Positions 1 through 9,096 of a stretch of 64,000 nucleotides of DNA are shown here, piece by piece. How positions within the stretch are numbered: the first letter of the stretch is position 1; each line of letters starts with the position of its first letter. A model generated the notes under the pieces. The model saw only the letters and a list, made by a program, of their open reading frames with translations. It made no database searches and was not told the DNA's origin. The stretch is from Pedobacter sp. (GTDB taxonomy: Bacteria > Bacteroidota > Bacteroidia > Sphingobacteriales > Sphingobacteriaceae): assembly GCA_008015505.1 (NCBI GenBank), contig SSFR01000003.1, forward strand, positions 62,001 through 126,000, given 5' to 3'. Made by a program: the position numbers and the translations under genes.

Positions 1-2191
1 ACAAAAACTAGAAGATGATATCGAACAAAACATAGAAGCATCCAAGAAATTAATTAACGTTAATGAGGAACATTTGCACGCCAAAAATCGTCTTTTAGAT
101 GCTAAAAACAATGAATATAAACTCCTCAAATCACTACTGGATAGCTTAGAAGGATTCCCAGAGTCAATCCGATTCTTGAAAAAAAATATGCATTGGGCCT
201 CCCATCATACTCCTTTACTTTCAGATATTTTCTTCTGTAGGGAGGAATACCGAATTCCCATAGAAAATTACCTGGAACCTGTCATGAATCACTATGTCGT
301 AGAAACGCAGATTGAAGCAGTACATGCTATCCAGCTATTAAATAAGTCGTCAAAAGGGCGTGCCCACTTTTTTATTTTAGATGCCATTCATAAACCCATT
401 CCCAGCCAACCGTTACCTACCACTGCCCATAAAAACCAATGGATACCCGCACTTCAAGTGATAGATGTCGAACCAAAATACCAAGCCCTCTGTGAATCCT
501 TATTACAACATGTTTATCTCCTCCAAACTAATGAGAATGAGGAGCTGGAATCAACTCTACCAAACCAAGATGTGATTCTTCTAAGCCGCACAGGTCAATT
601 TTCAAAATCTAGAATAAGTTTATCTGGAGGATCTATTGGGCTATTTGATGGCAAACGCATTGGTCGGGCCAAAAACTTAGAAAGTCTTGGAAAGGATATC
701 ACTTTACTTGAAGAAGATATCACCAGGCTCAAACAGGACATTAACCAAGAGAATCAGAAACTCAACACTTATAAATCTGCTTCAAAAAAGCAAGAAATCC
801 AGCAAATCCAAACCGATATCAACAAACTTCTCCATGAGTTAACCTTGATTGAAACCAAAGAAGAACAGCACCTCAGTTTCATCCAAAATAGCCAAAATAG
901 AAAGCATGACATCGAAGAAAAAATAACTTCTATTGACCAACAAATACTTCTCATCACTCCGGAACTACATGAATTAAAATCACAACAACAACTAAAAGCA
1001 GACCTACTTGCTCAGCAAAAACAGACTTATACTGAAGTAACCGAGTTGCTTACACATCACTCGGCTACTTATAATCAAGAAAATATTCGGTTCCACCAAC
1101 AACAAAATAAGGTTGCTAATAGCAACAGAGATATTCATCTCTATAACGAACAAGAGCAGAGACTAACTAATATTATTGCAAGTCATGACCAAGAATTAAC
1201 ACAGGCTCGTATAGACATACGGAACATCCTTCAACATTCAAAACATAACAACGAAGACTTATCTCTCATGTACGCCGAAAAAGAAAGCATGGAAGAAGGT
1301 TTACACGAACTCGAGCAGTTATTTTACACCTCACGCGGACTAACCACTGAAACCGAAGAAAAAATAGCCCGAATACGCAAAAACAAAGAGCAAGTCGACC
1401 TACTTGTTAACGAAATAAAAGACAAAAAAAATGCACTAAAAATTGAGCTAAACGCACTTAAAGAGCGTCTATCTATTGAGTTTGCTATTGATATCCACAA
1501 TTTACTAGATACAGAAACTCCCCAAGAAGAAAAAGAGGAGGCTATACGTGAAAGAGTTAATCGCCTCAAACAAAAACTTGACGAATTTGGGACCATTAAT
1601 CCCATGGCGATGGAGGCTTATCGAGAAATCAATGAACGCCACACCTTTATTCAAACTCAAAAACAAGATTTATTAGATGCCAAAACTTCTTTAATGCAAA
1701 CAATTAAAGAAATCGACGATACTGCCCGCGAAAAGTTCATGTCTACATTCATCAGTTGCAGAGCACATTTTATGAATGTATTCCGCTCTTTATTCAACGA
1801 AGAAGATAGTTGTGACCTCATACTAAGTAATCCAGATAATCCTTTAGAATCAGATATTGACATTGTAGCCAAACCCAAGGGAAAACGACCACTTTCCATT
1901 AATCAGCTTTCCGGTGGAGAAAAAACACTAACTGCTACTGCATTACTCTTTTCGCTGTACCTGCTCAAACCTGCTCCATTTTGCATTTTTGATGAAGTAG
2001 ATGCTCCACTAGATGATACCAATATTGACAAGTTCAATACGATTATACGCCAGTTTTCTAATCAATCGCAATTTATTGTGGTTTCCCATAATAAACGTAC
2101 TATTGCGAACACTGACATTATTTATGGCGTAACGATGGTGGAGCAAGGAGTCTCACAAATTGTAGCCGTTGATATGTGTGAAGCAGTGTAA
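1..2191 (+). CDS. smc: Chromosome segregation protein SMC, C-terminal part (5' end outside window)
   Basis: The frame is open from base 2, so the true start lies upstream of the window. The visible part begins in the first coiled-coil arm. It then shows a hinge domain (about 45-140 residues in), a long second coiled coil rich in Lys, Glu and Gln, and the C-terminal ATPase head. The head has the ABC signature LSGGEKTLTA, a Walker B stretch (FCIFDEVDAPLDD) and the H-loop FIVVSHNKRT. SMC dimers, usually with ScpA and ScpB, compact and segregate the chromosome in the cytoplasm. It converges on the tatA-like gene with only 5 bp between the two stop codons. The family assignment is certain. Confidence 0.95.
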   Translation, partial: QKLEDDIEQNIEASKKLINVNEEHLHAKNRLLDAKNNEYKLLKSLLDSLEGFPESIRFLKKNMHWASHHTPLLSDIFFCREEYRIPIENYLEPVMNHYVVETQIEAVHAIQLLNKSSKGRAHFFILDAIHKPIPSQPLPTTAHKNQWIPALQVIDVEPKYQALCESLLQHVYLLQTNENEELESTLPNQDVILLSRTGQFSKSRISLSGGSIGLFDGKRIGRAKNLESLGKDITLLEEDITRLKQDINQENQKLNTYKSASKKQEIQQIQTDINKLLHELTLIETKEEQHLSFIQNSQNRKHDIEEKITSIDQQILLITPELHELKSQQQLKADLLAQQKQTYTEVTELLTHHSATYNQENIRFHQQQNKVANSNRDIHLYNEQEQRLTNIIASHDQELTQARIDIRNILQHSKHNNEDLSLMYAEKESMEEGLHELEQLFYTSRGLTTETEEKIARIRKNKEQVDLLVNEIKDKKNALKIELNALKERLSIEFAIDIHNLLDTETPQEEKEEAIRERVNRLKQKLDEFGTINPMAMEAYREINERHTFIQTQKQDLLDAKTSLMQTIKEIDDTAREKFMSTFISCRAHFMNVFRSLFNEEDSCDLILSNPDNPLESDIDIVAKPKGKRPLSINQLSGGEKTLTATALLFSLYLLKPAPFCIFDEVDAPLDDTNIDKFNTIIRQFSNQSQFIVVSHNKRTIANTDIIYGVTMVEQGVSQIVAVDMCEAV

Positions 2192-2196
2192 CCCCC

Positions 2197-2373
2197 CTAT
2201 TTGTTATCTACTGCATTACCATCCTTAGCGTCCTTAAATTCTTTGACACCGCGGCCCAAACCACGCATCAGTTCTGGAATTTTTCTTCCCCCAAACAGTA
2301 ATAAAACAACCAATAGGATAACTAATAATTCAGAGCCACCCAGACCAGCAAGCAATAATAGATTAACTATCAT
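2197..2373 (-). CDS. tatA: TatA/E-like twin-arginine translocase subunit (short copy)
   Basis: This 58-residue protein has one N-terminal membrane helix, then the Phe-Gly hinge in [19 protein letters not shown], then an amphipathic helix and a short charged tail. This is the TatA/TatE layout. TatA oligomers form the pore for folded Tat substrates in the inner membrane together with TatC; no tatC is in this window. Its ATG lies inside the 3' end of the preceding tatA-like gene (11-bp overlap), so the two are translationally coupled paralogues. It is shorter than usual because the polar C-terminal tail is nearly absent. It may be a TatE-like accessory copy. Confidence 0.85.
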   Translation of the reverse strand: MIVNLLLLAGLGGSELLVILLVVLLLFGGRKIPELMRGLGRGVKEFKDAKDGNAVDNK

Positions 2374-2635
2374 GGTTGAAATTTTTAGTATTTGACTTAT
2401 ATTCCTTGTCTTTAGCTTGCTTAGCTACATCTGAGTCTTCCAAAGCATGATTAATATTTTTATGAATCTCCTGCTTCACTCCTTCAGATGCATCTTTAAA
2501 TTCACGAATACCTTTTCCAAGGCCTCTGGCTAGTTCCGGCAGTTTTTTTCCACCAAATAGTAGTAAAATAGCAAACAAAATAAGCATCGTTTCTGATGCG
2601 CCTAAGTTTAAAAATAGTAAAGTATGATCAAACAT
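2363..2635 (-). CDS. tatA: TatA-like twin-arginine translocase subunit
   Basis: This 90-residue protein has a single N-terminal transmembrane helix (about 5-27), the [16 protein letters not shown] hinge/amphipathic helix, and a polar tail of about 40 residues. That is normal TatA size. It sits downstream of the EnvC-like gene on the same strand, with 145 bp between them, and overlaps the second tatA-like gene by 11 bp. In Bacteroidota a tatA gene often follows an EnvC-type LytM gene, which fits. TatA builds the variable-diameter export channel in the inner membrane. Confidence 0.9.
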   Translation of the reverse strand: MFDHTLLFLNLGASETMLILFAILLLFGGKKLPELARGLGKGIREFKDASEGVKQEIHKNINHALEDSDVAKQAKDKEYKSNTKNFNHDS

Positions 2636-2780
2636 AATAACCGATAAATACTGATTTGTTAAAAAATCCAGCTACAATTTCAGCTGGCTCGAGAATTTAC
2701 ACATTTAGCTGATTTCGAATTAAATAAATCAGGCATAGTTAATTGCACTGCGAAGATACAGATAAAAACCAACATGTTTT

Positions 2781-4025
2781 TTAATTTGCTAACCAGCTTT
2801 CTGGATTCAACGGCGCAGCTCCCTTACGAACCTCAAAATGAACTTGTGTAGTTCCATCACCAGTATCTGTCAGTACTGTACCAATAGCTTGTTTTAAAGA
2901 GACTTTCTGTCCTTTGCTGACATTCACCGAACGCAAGTTCGAATAAACTGTAAAGTACTCCCCATGCCTAATTAAGATAGCATAAGACCCCGCAAAATTT
3001 TGTACCGTAGCAACCTCTCCCGCAAAGACCGCCCTTACAGTGGATCCAACTGCTGTTTTGATGTCCACTCCATTATTTTCAGTCTTTACATTGGCTCCAT
3101 AACGATGCATACCGAACGATTCCATAATCACACCATTTGTCACTGGCCAAGGTAAATTACCCCGACTACTTGCAAAATCAGAAGATAACTTAGCCGCTTC
3201 AGGCGTCGCTGCCAATATGCTTGAACCTTTTGACACCGGCTTTGAGCTTGAAGCATTTTTGCTATTTGCCTTTGCTTCAGCTTCAGCTTTGCGTCTAGCT
3301 TCTTCTATCTCCCAATTAATTGCCGCTTGTATAGCTTTATTTAAACGCGCAGATTCTCTTTGTTTCTGACTAAGTTCCTGTTTGAGCTCCTTCTCCTGCT
3401 TGTTAAGCCCAGTTAATACTTTTGCTTGATTACTTTTTTGTTTTCCTAGCGTCTTTTTCTCTTTCTCTTGATCTTGAAGTAAATGGTTCTTCTCCTGCTT
3501 ATCGTGATCTAGTGCAATGATTTTAATATTAAGCTTTCTTTGCGTGTCTTGCATCTCAACAGCCTGTTTTCGTCGATATTCACCAATTTGATGCAGATAT
3601 TTTAAACGTTTATAAGCCTGATTAAAATCCTGGGCCGCGAAAATAAACATCAACTGATTGTATGAATCTTTATTTCGAAAGGCAAATAGAATCATCTGCT
3701 CATACTCCTTTCTGAGCTGAGCGAGTTGCAATTGTAGCGAATGGACCGTACTAGTATTTTTAGATATCTGATTTTTTAGCAAGAAAATTTCAGAATTGAT
3801 CGTAGCAATCTTAGCTTCACGCAAATGAATCTGCGCATTTAATGCTTTTATCTGCTTTAGTGATAGACGTTTACTACTTGAAGTTTGGTTTAGACTACCA
3901 TTAAGTGCTTCTATCTCCCGGGTAAGTGCATCCTTACGACGCTTGAGTTCAGCACTACTTTGAGCAAAGGTGTATGAATCTATACAAACACCAATAAAAA
4001 CCAAAAAAAATACAACCCACTTCAT
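2781..4025 (-). CDS. EnvC-like murein hydrolase activator (coiled coil + degenerate LytM domain)
   Basis: This 414-residue exported protein has a signal peptide (residues 1-22, ending TFAQ), a long coiled coil (about 25-255), an Ala/Lys/Ser linker and a C-terminal LytM/M23 domain (about 290-414). The first zinc-ligand motif of active M23 enzymes, HxxxD, reads NNGVDIKT here, so the histidine is lost; a later HFEVR survives. E. coli EnvC likewise has an inactive LytM domain and activates amidases during cell division. The same role is inferred here: periplasmic and septal. It is third in a run with the TPR and DUF4292 genes, 14 bp after the latter. Confidence 0.85.
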   Translation of the reverse strand: MKWVVFFLVFIGVCIDSYTFAQSSAELKRRKDALTREIEALNGSLNQTSSSKRLSLKQIKALNAQIHLREAKIATINSEIFLLKNQISKNTSTVHSLQLQLAQLRKEYEQMILFAFRNKDSYNQLMFIFAAQDFNQAYKRLKYLHQIGEYRRKQAVEMQDTQRKLNIKIIALDHDKQEKNHLLQDQEKEKKTLGKQKSNQAKVLTGLNKQEKELKQELSQKQRESARLNKAIQAAINWEIEEARRKAEAEAKANSKNASSSKPVSKGSSILAATPEAAKLSSDFASSRGNLPWPVTNGVIMESFGMHRYGANVKTENNGVDIKTAVGSTVRAVFAGEVATVQNFAGSYAILIRHGEYFTVYSNLRSVNVSKGQKVSLKQAIGTVLTDTGDGTTQVHFEVRKGAAPLNPESWLAN

Positions 4026-4039
4026 TGGTGTAAATGTAT

Positions 4040-4840
4040 TTAATTTTTGACTGAAAACCGTTTAGGAACCGTGAATGGAAAACTTAACACTTCATCTAAA
4101 TCTACCCTAGCATAGTGCAAATCTAATTTAATATACCGATCATTCACCTGAGATTGCATATTTACAGACTGAGGTATGTTCTTACCCGAAAGTGTCATAA
4201 AATCAGCATAGTCAATAGTCAAACTTTGATTGTTTTTTTCCCCACTCAAACTAGCCTGAACCAACTTATTCCATGCATTGAACTGATAATCAAAAGCTAA
4301 AGAGTGAACACCTCCATTGAACTTCGTTCTATCTCCATCGATAATCATTCTAGAGGTATCCCCCATCCACTCGGTAACGGCATTTCCTATCAAAACAGCT
4401 TGGAGTGCTTGAAAATTAATCTCTTCATGTGTAAACTGATGAATAAAGCTAAAAGGCTTAACTGTATAAGTGCCTTCCAAACGATTGAGTACTTTAATAC
4501 TATCTGGGGTAATTAGTGCTCTTGCCACCTCTAAACCTACCAAAGCCGTTACCGACACCCATATTACCTCATCTTTTTGCATACGAATATTCATCGTCAC
4601 ATGGTTATGGCTATCTTCCATCGTTAACTCAGCCCTAGCCTTAATTACATAGGTATTAAAATTAGCCTGTGCTTCACGAATCGCATTCAAACGCTCTTGT
4701 TTATTCTTACTCTGCTCCACCACTACACCATCATTCATAGATCTTTGTTTTTTCAGTGTCTCTTTCCGCAACTTACATCCCCCCAACAAGATTAATAATC
4801 CAATAGATACCAATGCACTATTCAATATACTTCTGTTCAT
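4040..4840 (-). CDS. DUF4292 lipoprotein
   Basis: This 266-residue protein starts with a lipoprotein signal (hydrophobic 7-19, lipobox LLGGC with Cys22). The body is beta-rich and resembles the Bacteroidota DUF4292 family, which looks like LolA/LolB-type lipid-binding half-barrels. A role in envelope lipoprotein or lipid handling is inference. The start codon overlaps the 3' end of the TPR gene by 23 bp and the EnvC-like gene follows after 14 bp, so the three are probably one operon. The order TPR, DUF4292, M23 is common in this phylum. Confidence 0.75.
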   Translation of the reverse strand: MNRSILNSALVSIGLLILLGGCKLRKETLKKQRSMNDGVVVEQSKNKQERLNAIREAQANFNTYVIKARAELTMEDSHNHVTMNIRMQKDEVIWVSVTALVGLEVARALITPDSIKVLNRLEGTYTVKPFSFIHQFTHEEINFQALQAVLIGNAVTEWMGDTSRMIIDGDRTKFNGGVHSLAFDYQFNAWNKLVQASLSGEKNNQSLTIDYADFMTLSGKNIPQSVNMQSQVNDRYIKLDLHYARVDLDEVLSFPFTVPKRFSVKN

Positions 4841-6545
4841 TAATTTTTTTTTCTAATTGGTATGACTTATTTCCAGCAGCTTTTGCTTTCCTCCATTGTT
4901 CAAGGGCTTGTTGCTTTTCACCCAGATGGTATAAAATATCACCACAATGCTCCAGCTCAGTACCGCTGCCTACTCGATTATCTTGTATGGCTTTTTCAAT
5001 CCAAATGCGAGCCTCATTATATTTTTTCTGCTTAAACAGTACCCATGCATAAGTATCCTCTACTGAAGAATTGTTTGGATCAAGTATGATCGCCTGCTGA
5101 ATCATCTGCTCCGCCTTATCAAGTGCCACCCCCCTGAGGGCCAAATAAAATGCGTAATTATTTAAGGTATAACTATTCAAAGGATTAATCGCTAATGCTT
5201 TTTCAAATGCTTGATCTGACTCATTATATCGCTTCAAGGCATTATAAGAATCTCCTAAAGCAGCATATAACTGATCCAAGATTTGTGTATTGTCCGATCC
5301 AAGATTCACCGCACTGGTAAGATATTCAATGGCCTTCTCATGTTGCTGTACCCGCGCATAAGCTATCCCTGTAAACAAATAAAGTGTTACCTGATTAGGG
5401 AAAATAACCAATGCCGATTCCCCATCAATGATCACTTGCTCAAAATCATCACCACTAAGTTCAATCCGCAGTACCTGCTCCCACACTTCATAGACCTGAC
5501 TATTGAGCCTAAGCGCATTTTTATAGGATACCAAAGCCTCTGGATATTTCTGCTCTTGAAACAACACATCCCCATAAATAGCATATGATTTCGGATCATT
5601 CGGAAAAGCACGTGTCGTTACGGCAGCTAAGTCTTCTAATGAAGCAAAATCGAAAGCATCCCTTAATAATGGAAGAAATCCCAAGAGAACACGTACTTGA
5701 TCATCAATACTTAAATCCCCCTTTTCAAAAACTACTTCGAGTGCCGCAAATGCTTCATCAAAACAATTTAGATCCTTGTAATTATCCGCCAAAGCCAATA
5801 AAATGAGCGTATTCTTAGGATCGATGGCCTTACCTTTTTGTAATATTTCAATAGCTTTCTCTCGATTACCTAACTGCGTGTATACGTCTGCTAAATAAAC
5901 ATAATTATTAACATTGGCGGGATCGCCTTGAATCAATTTTTCAAGGGTCGAAATAGCTTTAGTTGACTTACCCTTTTGAAGATAGATTTGCTGACGCATC
6001 TTAGTAAGTTCATCTGAAGACCCAAAACGCTTCCCGATCTCCTGATAAACACGATCAGCTTCGTCCAATTTATTTTGATCAACCAGAATGGCCGCTTTAG
6101 CCAAATAATACGCCTGATCATCTGGAGCCAATCGAATAAGCTGGTCGTAAACCCATTCCAACTGAACAGCATTACCTATTTTGACATAGATGTCCTCTAA
6201 AAGTATCCAATACCAAAAATTATTGGGATTAATCGTGGTAGCTTGCTGCATCAACTTTTCAGCATCCTCATTATTATTTTGAGCATTATAAATAGAAGCC
6301 AGCTCATACATCGCTGCATCATTAGCTGGGTCAAGGTCGATTACCCGTTTAAAATAATCAGACGCTAAGGCCCTATTTTGAATCACCTTTTCACGTAATC
6401 CATCCAAGAAAAACTCCTTAACCCGCAAACTATCCGCCGCACTTAACACCTTACCAACAGCAGTTTGCCTAGACTTTGTCTGCTGAGCAAGAGACAAAAT
6501 CGAAAATGAAATCAAAGTAAGAATCGTTATTCCTTTTTTATACAT
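4818..6545 (-). CDS. Exported tetratricopeptide-repeat protein
   Basis: From the ATG at 6545 the protein has 575 residues and begins directly with a signal peptide (MYKKGITILTLISFSILSLA, then Gln). Eight upstream in-frame residues with other Met codons do not improve it. The mature part is a run of about 12 TPR units with the usual Gly/Ala/Tyr/Pro pattern, for example DPANDAAMYELASIYNAQN and DPNNSSVEDTYAWVLFKQKK. TPR solenoids are protein-interaction scaffolds, and this one is probably periplasmic or outer-membrane associated. It heads the operon with DUF4292 and the EnvC-like gene. The exact partner is unknown. Confidence 0.85.
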   Translation of the reverse strand: MYKKGITILTLISFSILSLAQQTKSRQTAVGKVLSAADSLRVKEFFLDGLREKVIQNRALASDYFKRVIDLDPANDAAMYELASIYNAQNNNEDAEKLMQQATTINPNNFWYWILLEDIYVKIGNAVQLEWVYDQLIRLAPDDQAYYLAKAAILVDQNKLDEADRVYQEIGKRFGSSDELTKMRQQIYLQKGKSTKAISTLEKLIQGDPANVNNYVYLADVYTQLGNREKAIEILQKGKAIDPKNTLILLALADNYKDLNCFDEAFAALEVVFEKGDLSIDDQVRVLLGFLPLLRDAFDFASLEDLAAVTTRAFPNDPKSYAIYGDVLFQEQKYPEALVSYKNALRLNSQVYEVWEQVLRIELSGDDFEQVIIDGESALVIFPNQVTLYLFTGIAYARVQQHEKAIEYLTSAVNLGSDNTQILDQLYAALGDSYNALKRYNESDQAFEKALAINPLNSYTLNNYAFYLALRGVALDKAEQMIQQAIILDPNNSSVEDTYAWVLFKQKKYNEARIWIEKAIQDNRVGSGTELEHCGDILYHLGEKQQALEQWRKAKAAGNKSYQLEKKINEQKYIE

Positions 6546-6824
6546 GATAAGCATAGATCCAGATTGCATAGAGGCAACCCTTTATATTGAAGATTAAAAA
6601 AATCAACTTACACGACTACGTACTAAGGTACTCAAATTACCTGTTTATATTTTTATAAAAACAAAAGACAACACACCAAGAGCACATATTCATAAAAATA
6701 GCATCAAAAACACAAAAAAATGATTCATTTTGTAATAAAAAACATATTTTATTCATAAAAAATCACAAAAAACAAAAAATAGTAAACAAAAAATATATTT
6801 TAGCATAAAAAAAGATATAAAAAT

Positions 6825-9011
6825 ATGTCAAAATTAAGATTTAGTGCCTTAAACGCTGTACTTTCAAGACATATACCTAAAACAGAGACACCTTCACCGA
6901 AGATTTCTGATTTTTTTGGGACTAATGTCTTCGATAAGAAAAAAATGAAGGACTATTTATCCAAAGAAGCCTATCAAAGTATTATCAATTCCATTGAACT
7001 AGCCGAACCGCTTGATCGTGTAGTTTCGGAACAGGTTGCCTCAGCAATGAAATCTTGGGCCATGAGCAAAGGTGCCACCCATTATACGCACTGGTTTCAA
7101 CCCCTAACGGGCACTACAGCTGAAAAACACGATTCCTTTTTTGAGCCCACTGCTGATGGCTCTGCCATTGAAGCCTTTTCAGGTACTGCACTGGTTCAAC
7201 AAGAGCCAGATGCCTCAAGCTTCCCTAGTGGTGGTATTCGAAATACCTTCGAAGCCAGAGGATATACTGCCTGGGATCCTTCATCACCAGCATTTATTAT
7301 GGAAAGCAAATCGGGTAAAACCCTCTGCATTCCCACTGTATTTGTTTCTTATACCGGTGAAGCCCTAGATTATAAAGCACCACTACTTAAAGCCCTATCT
7401 GCGCTGGATAAAGCAGCTGTAGATGTTTGCCACTATTTCGATAAATCGATTGAAAAAGTAAATGCCTCATTAGGTATTGAACAAGAATACTTTCTAGTAG
7501 ACCTGGCGCTATTCAACGCGCGACCAGACTTATATCTTACAGGAAGAACCCTATTCGGACATATGTCAGCTAAAGGTCAGCAACTAGAGGACCATTATTT
7601 TGGGACTATACCCGAACGGGTTTATTCGTTCATGGTTGATTTTGAGATTGAAGCTTTAAAACTAGGTATTCCCCTAAAAACGCGCCATAATGAAGTTGCT
7701 CCTTCTCAATTTGAATGTGCTCCTATTTACGAGGAAATCAACTTAGCCATTGATCATAATCAACTGCTCATGGATTTGATGGAAAAAATAGCCAAAAGAC
7801 ATCACTTCAAAGTACTCCTACATGAAAAGCCTTATGCAGGCATCAATGGATCAGGAAAGCACAATAACTGGAGCATGATTACCAATACCGGCAAGAACTT
7901 GCTTTCACCTGGTAAAACACCCAAAAACAATTTGATGTTTTTGACCTTTTTTATCAACACGATTAAGGCTGTTTATGAGCACGCTGACCTATTACGATCA
8001 TCCATCACATCGGTAAGTAATGATCATCGCTTGGGAGCTAATGAGGCTCCACCTGCCATCATCTCCATTTTTCTAGGTAGTCAACTCAGTGAAGTTTTGG
8101 ATGAATTAGAAACCTCTCGTCTTAGTAAAAAAGTAAAAGAAGATAATACACTCTGGCTAGGCATTCCCAAAATACCTCAGATTTTGCTAGACAACACCGA
8201 TCGTAATCGTACCTCTCCCTTTGCCTTCACTGGAAATAAGTTTGAATTCCGGGCAGTGGGCTCCTCAGCAAACTCCTCGGCGCCAATGACCATTCTCAAT
8301 GCCATTGTCGCCGATCAATTGAATGCGTTTAAACTAGAGGTCGATAAATTGATCAAAAAAGGAGAAAAAAAGGACTTAGCGATTCTAACCGTACTTAAAC
8401 GTTACATCAAGGAATCAAAAAATATCCGATTTGAAGGCAATGGGTATAGCGAAGAATGGGAAAAAGAGGCTAAGGATCGAGGACTATCCAATATCAAAAC
8501 GACACCTAAAGCATTGGATGCAGATATCAGTCCTAAAACCATGGACTTATTCCAAAGAACCAAAATTTTCAGTAAACGAGAAGCACATGCCCGTCATGAG
8601 ATTAGACTGGAAAGCTTCTACAAAAAACTTCAAATTGAGGCTCGAGTAATGGTAGAACTCGTCAAAAGCACCATTATCCCAGCAGCTATCACCTACCAGA
8701 ACCGTTTGATTGAAAACGTAAAGGGCTTAAAAGCGATTGGCTTAACTGAAGATACTTATGAAGCACAATTAACTATCATTTTAGCCCTCTCAAAACATAT
8801 TAATGCCATCAAAACAAATATAGATACCATGGTTGAGGAGCGTAAAAAAGCCAATAAAATTGAAGATTCGCGCGAACATTCCATTGCTTACGATGAAAAA
8901 GTGAAAGCCTATTTTGAGCCTATTCGCGATCACGTAGATCGCTTAGAACAATTAGTGGATGATGAATTATGGCCATTGCCCAAGTTTAGGGAATTATTAT
9001 TCCTGAAGTAA
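6825..9011 (+). CDS. glnN: Glutamine synthetase type III
   Basis: At 728 residues this has the size of class III glutamine synthetase, not the 450-residue GSI. It shows the GSIII-type motifs GIEQEYFLVD, RHNEVAPSQFE (ammonia/glutamate site), NGSGKHNNWSM and NDHRLGANEAPP (ATP/metal binding). It makes glutamine from glutamate, ammonia and ATP in the cytoplasm and is the main ammonia-assimilating enzyme in many Bacteroidota. The 255 bp upstream are very A/T-rich with A runs; no clear promoter was found. The gene stands alone and is followed by a REP-like palindrome that may end transcription. Confidence 0.95.
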   Translation: MSKLRFSALNAVLSRHIPKTETPSPKISDFFGTNVFDKKKMKDYLSKEAYQSIINSIELAEPLDRVVSEQVASAMKSWAMSKGATHYTHWFQPLTGTTAEKHDSFFEPTADGSAIEAFSGTALVQQEPDASSFPSGGIRNTFEARGYTAWDPSSPAFIMESKSGKTLCIPTVFVSYTGEALDYKAPLLKALSALDKAAVDVCHYFDKSIEKVNASLGIEQEYFLVDLALFNARPDLYLTGRTLFGHMSAKGQQLEDHYFGTIPERVYSFMVDFEIEALKLGIPLKTRHNEVAPSQFECAPIYEEINLAIDHNQLLMDLMEKIAKRHHFKVLLHEKPYAGINGSGKHNNWSMITNTGKNLLSPGKTPKNNLMFLTFFINTIKAVYEHADLLRSSITSVSNDHRLGANEAPPAIISIFLGSQLSEVLDELETSRLSKKVKEDNTLWLGIPKIPQILLDNTDRNRTSPFAFTGNKFEFRAVGSSANSSAPMTILNAIVADQLNAFKLEVDKLIKKGEKKDLAILTVLKRYIKESKNIRFEGNGYSEEWEKEAKDRGLSNIKTTPKALDADISPKTMDLFQRTKIFSKREAHARHEIRLESFYKKLQIEARVMVELVKSTIIPAAITYQNRLIENVKGLKAIGLTEDTYEAQLTIILALSKHINAIKTNIDTMVEERKKANKIEDSREHSIAYDEKVKAYFEPIRDHVDRLEQLVDDELWPLPKFRELLFLK

Positions 9012-9016
9012 AAAAG

Positions 9017-9047
9017 CCTCACCCCAACCCTCTCCAAAGGAGAGGGA
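9017..9047 (+). repeat. REP-like palindromic repeat, copy 1; possible glnN terminator
   Basis: The unit reads CCTCACCCCAACCCTCTCC, then AAA, then GGAGAGGG. It contains a perfect 8-bp stem (9029-9036 with 9040-9047) and follows the glnN stop after 5 bp. The same motif occurs in the opposite orientation at 47531-47561. The stem could end transcription, but no T run follows it. Related C-rich intergenic palindromes are scattered in many Bacteroidota genomes. Confidence 0.6.
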
Positions 9048-9096
9048 GTTCAAAATTTACCTCTTAATAAAACGCCTCCCATCAGACCAAAAAACT

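Noticed and set aside
74..2191. SMC starting at the TTG at base 74
   Set aside because: The frame is open back to base 2 with coiled-coil sequence before it, so this is the middle of smc and the start is outside the window.
6570..6824. Direct-repeat or origin-like function of the A/T-rich region before glnN
   Set aside because: It is plain A/T-rich sequence with A runs; no DnaA-box cluster or ordered iterons are seen.
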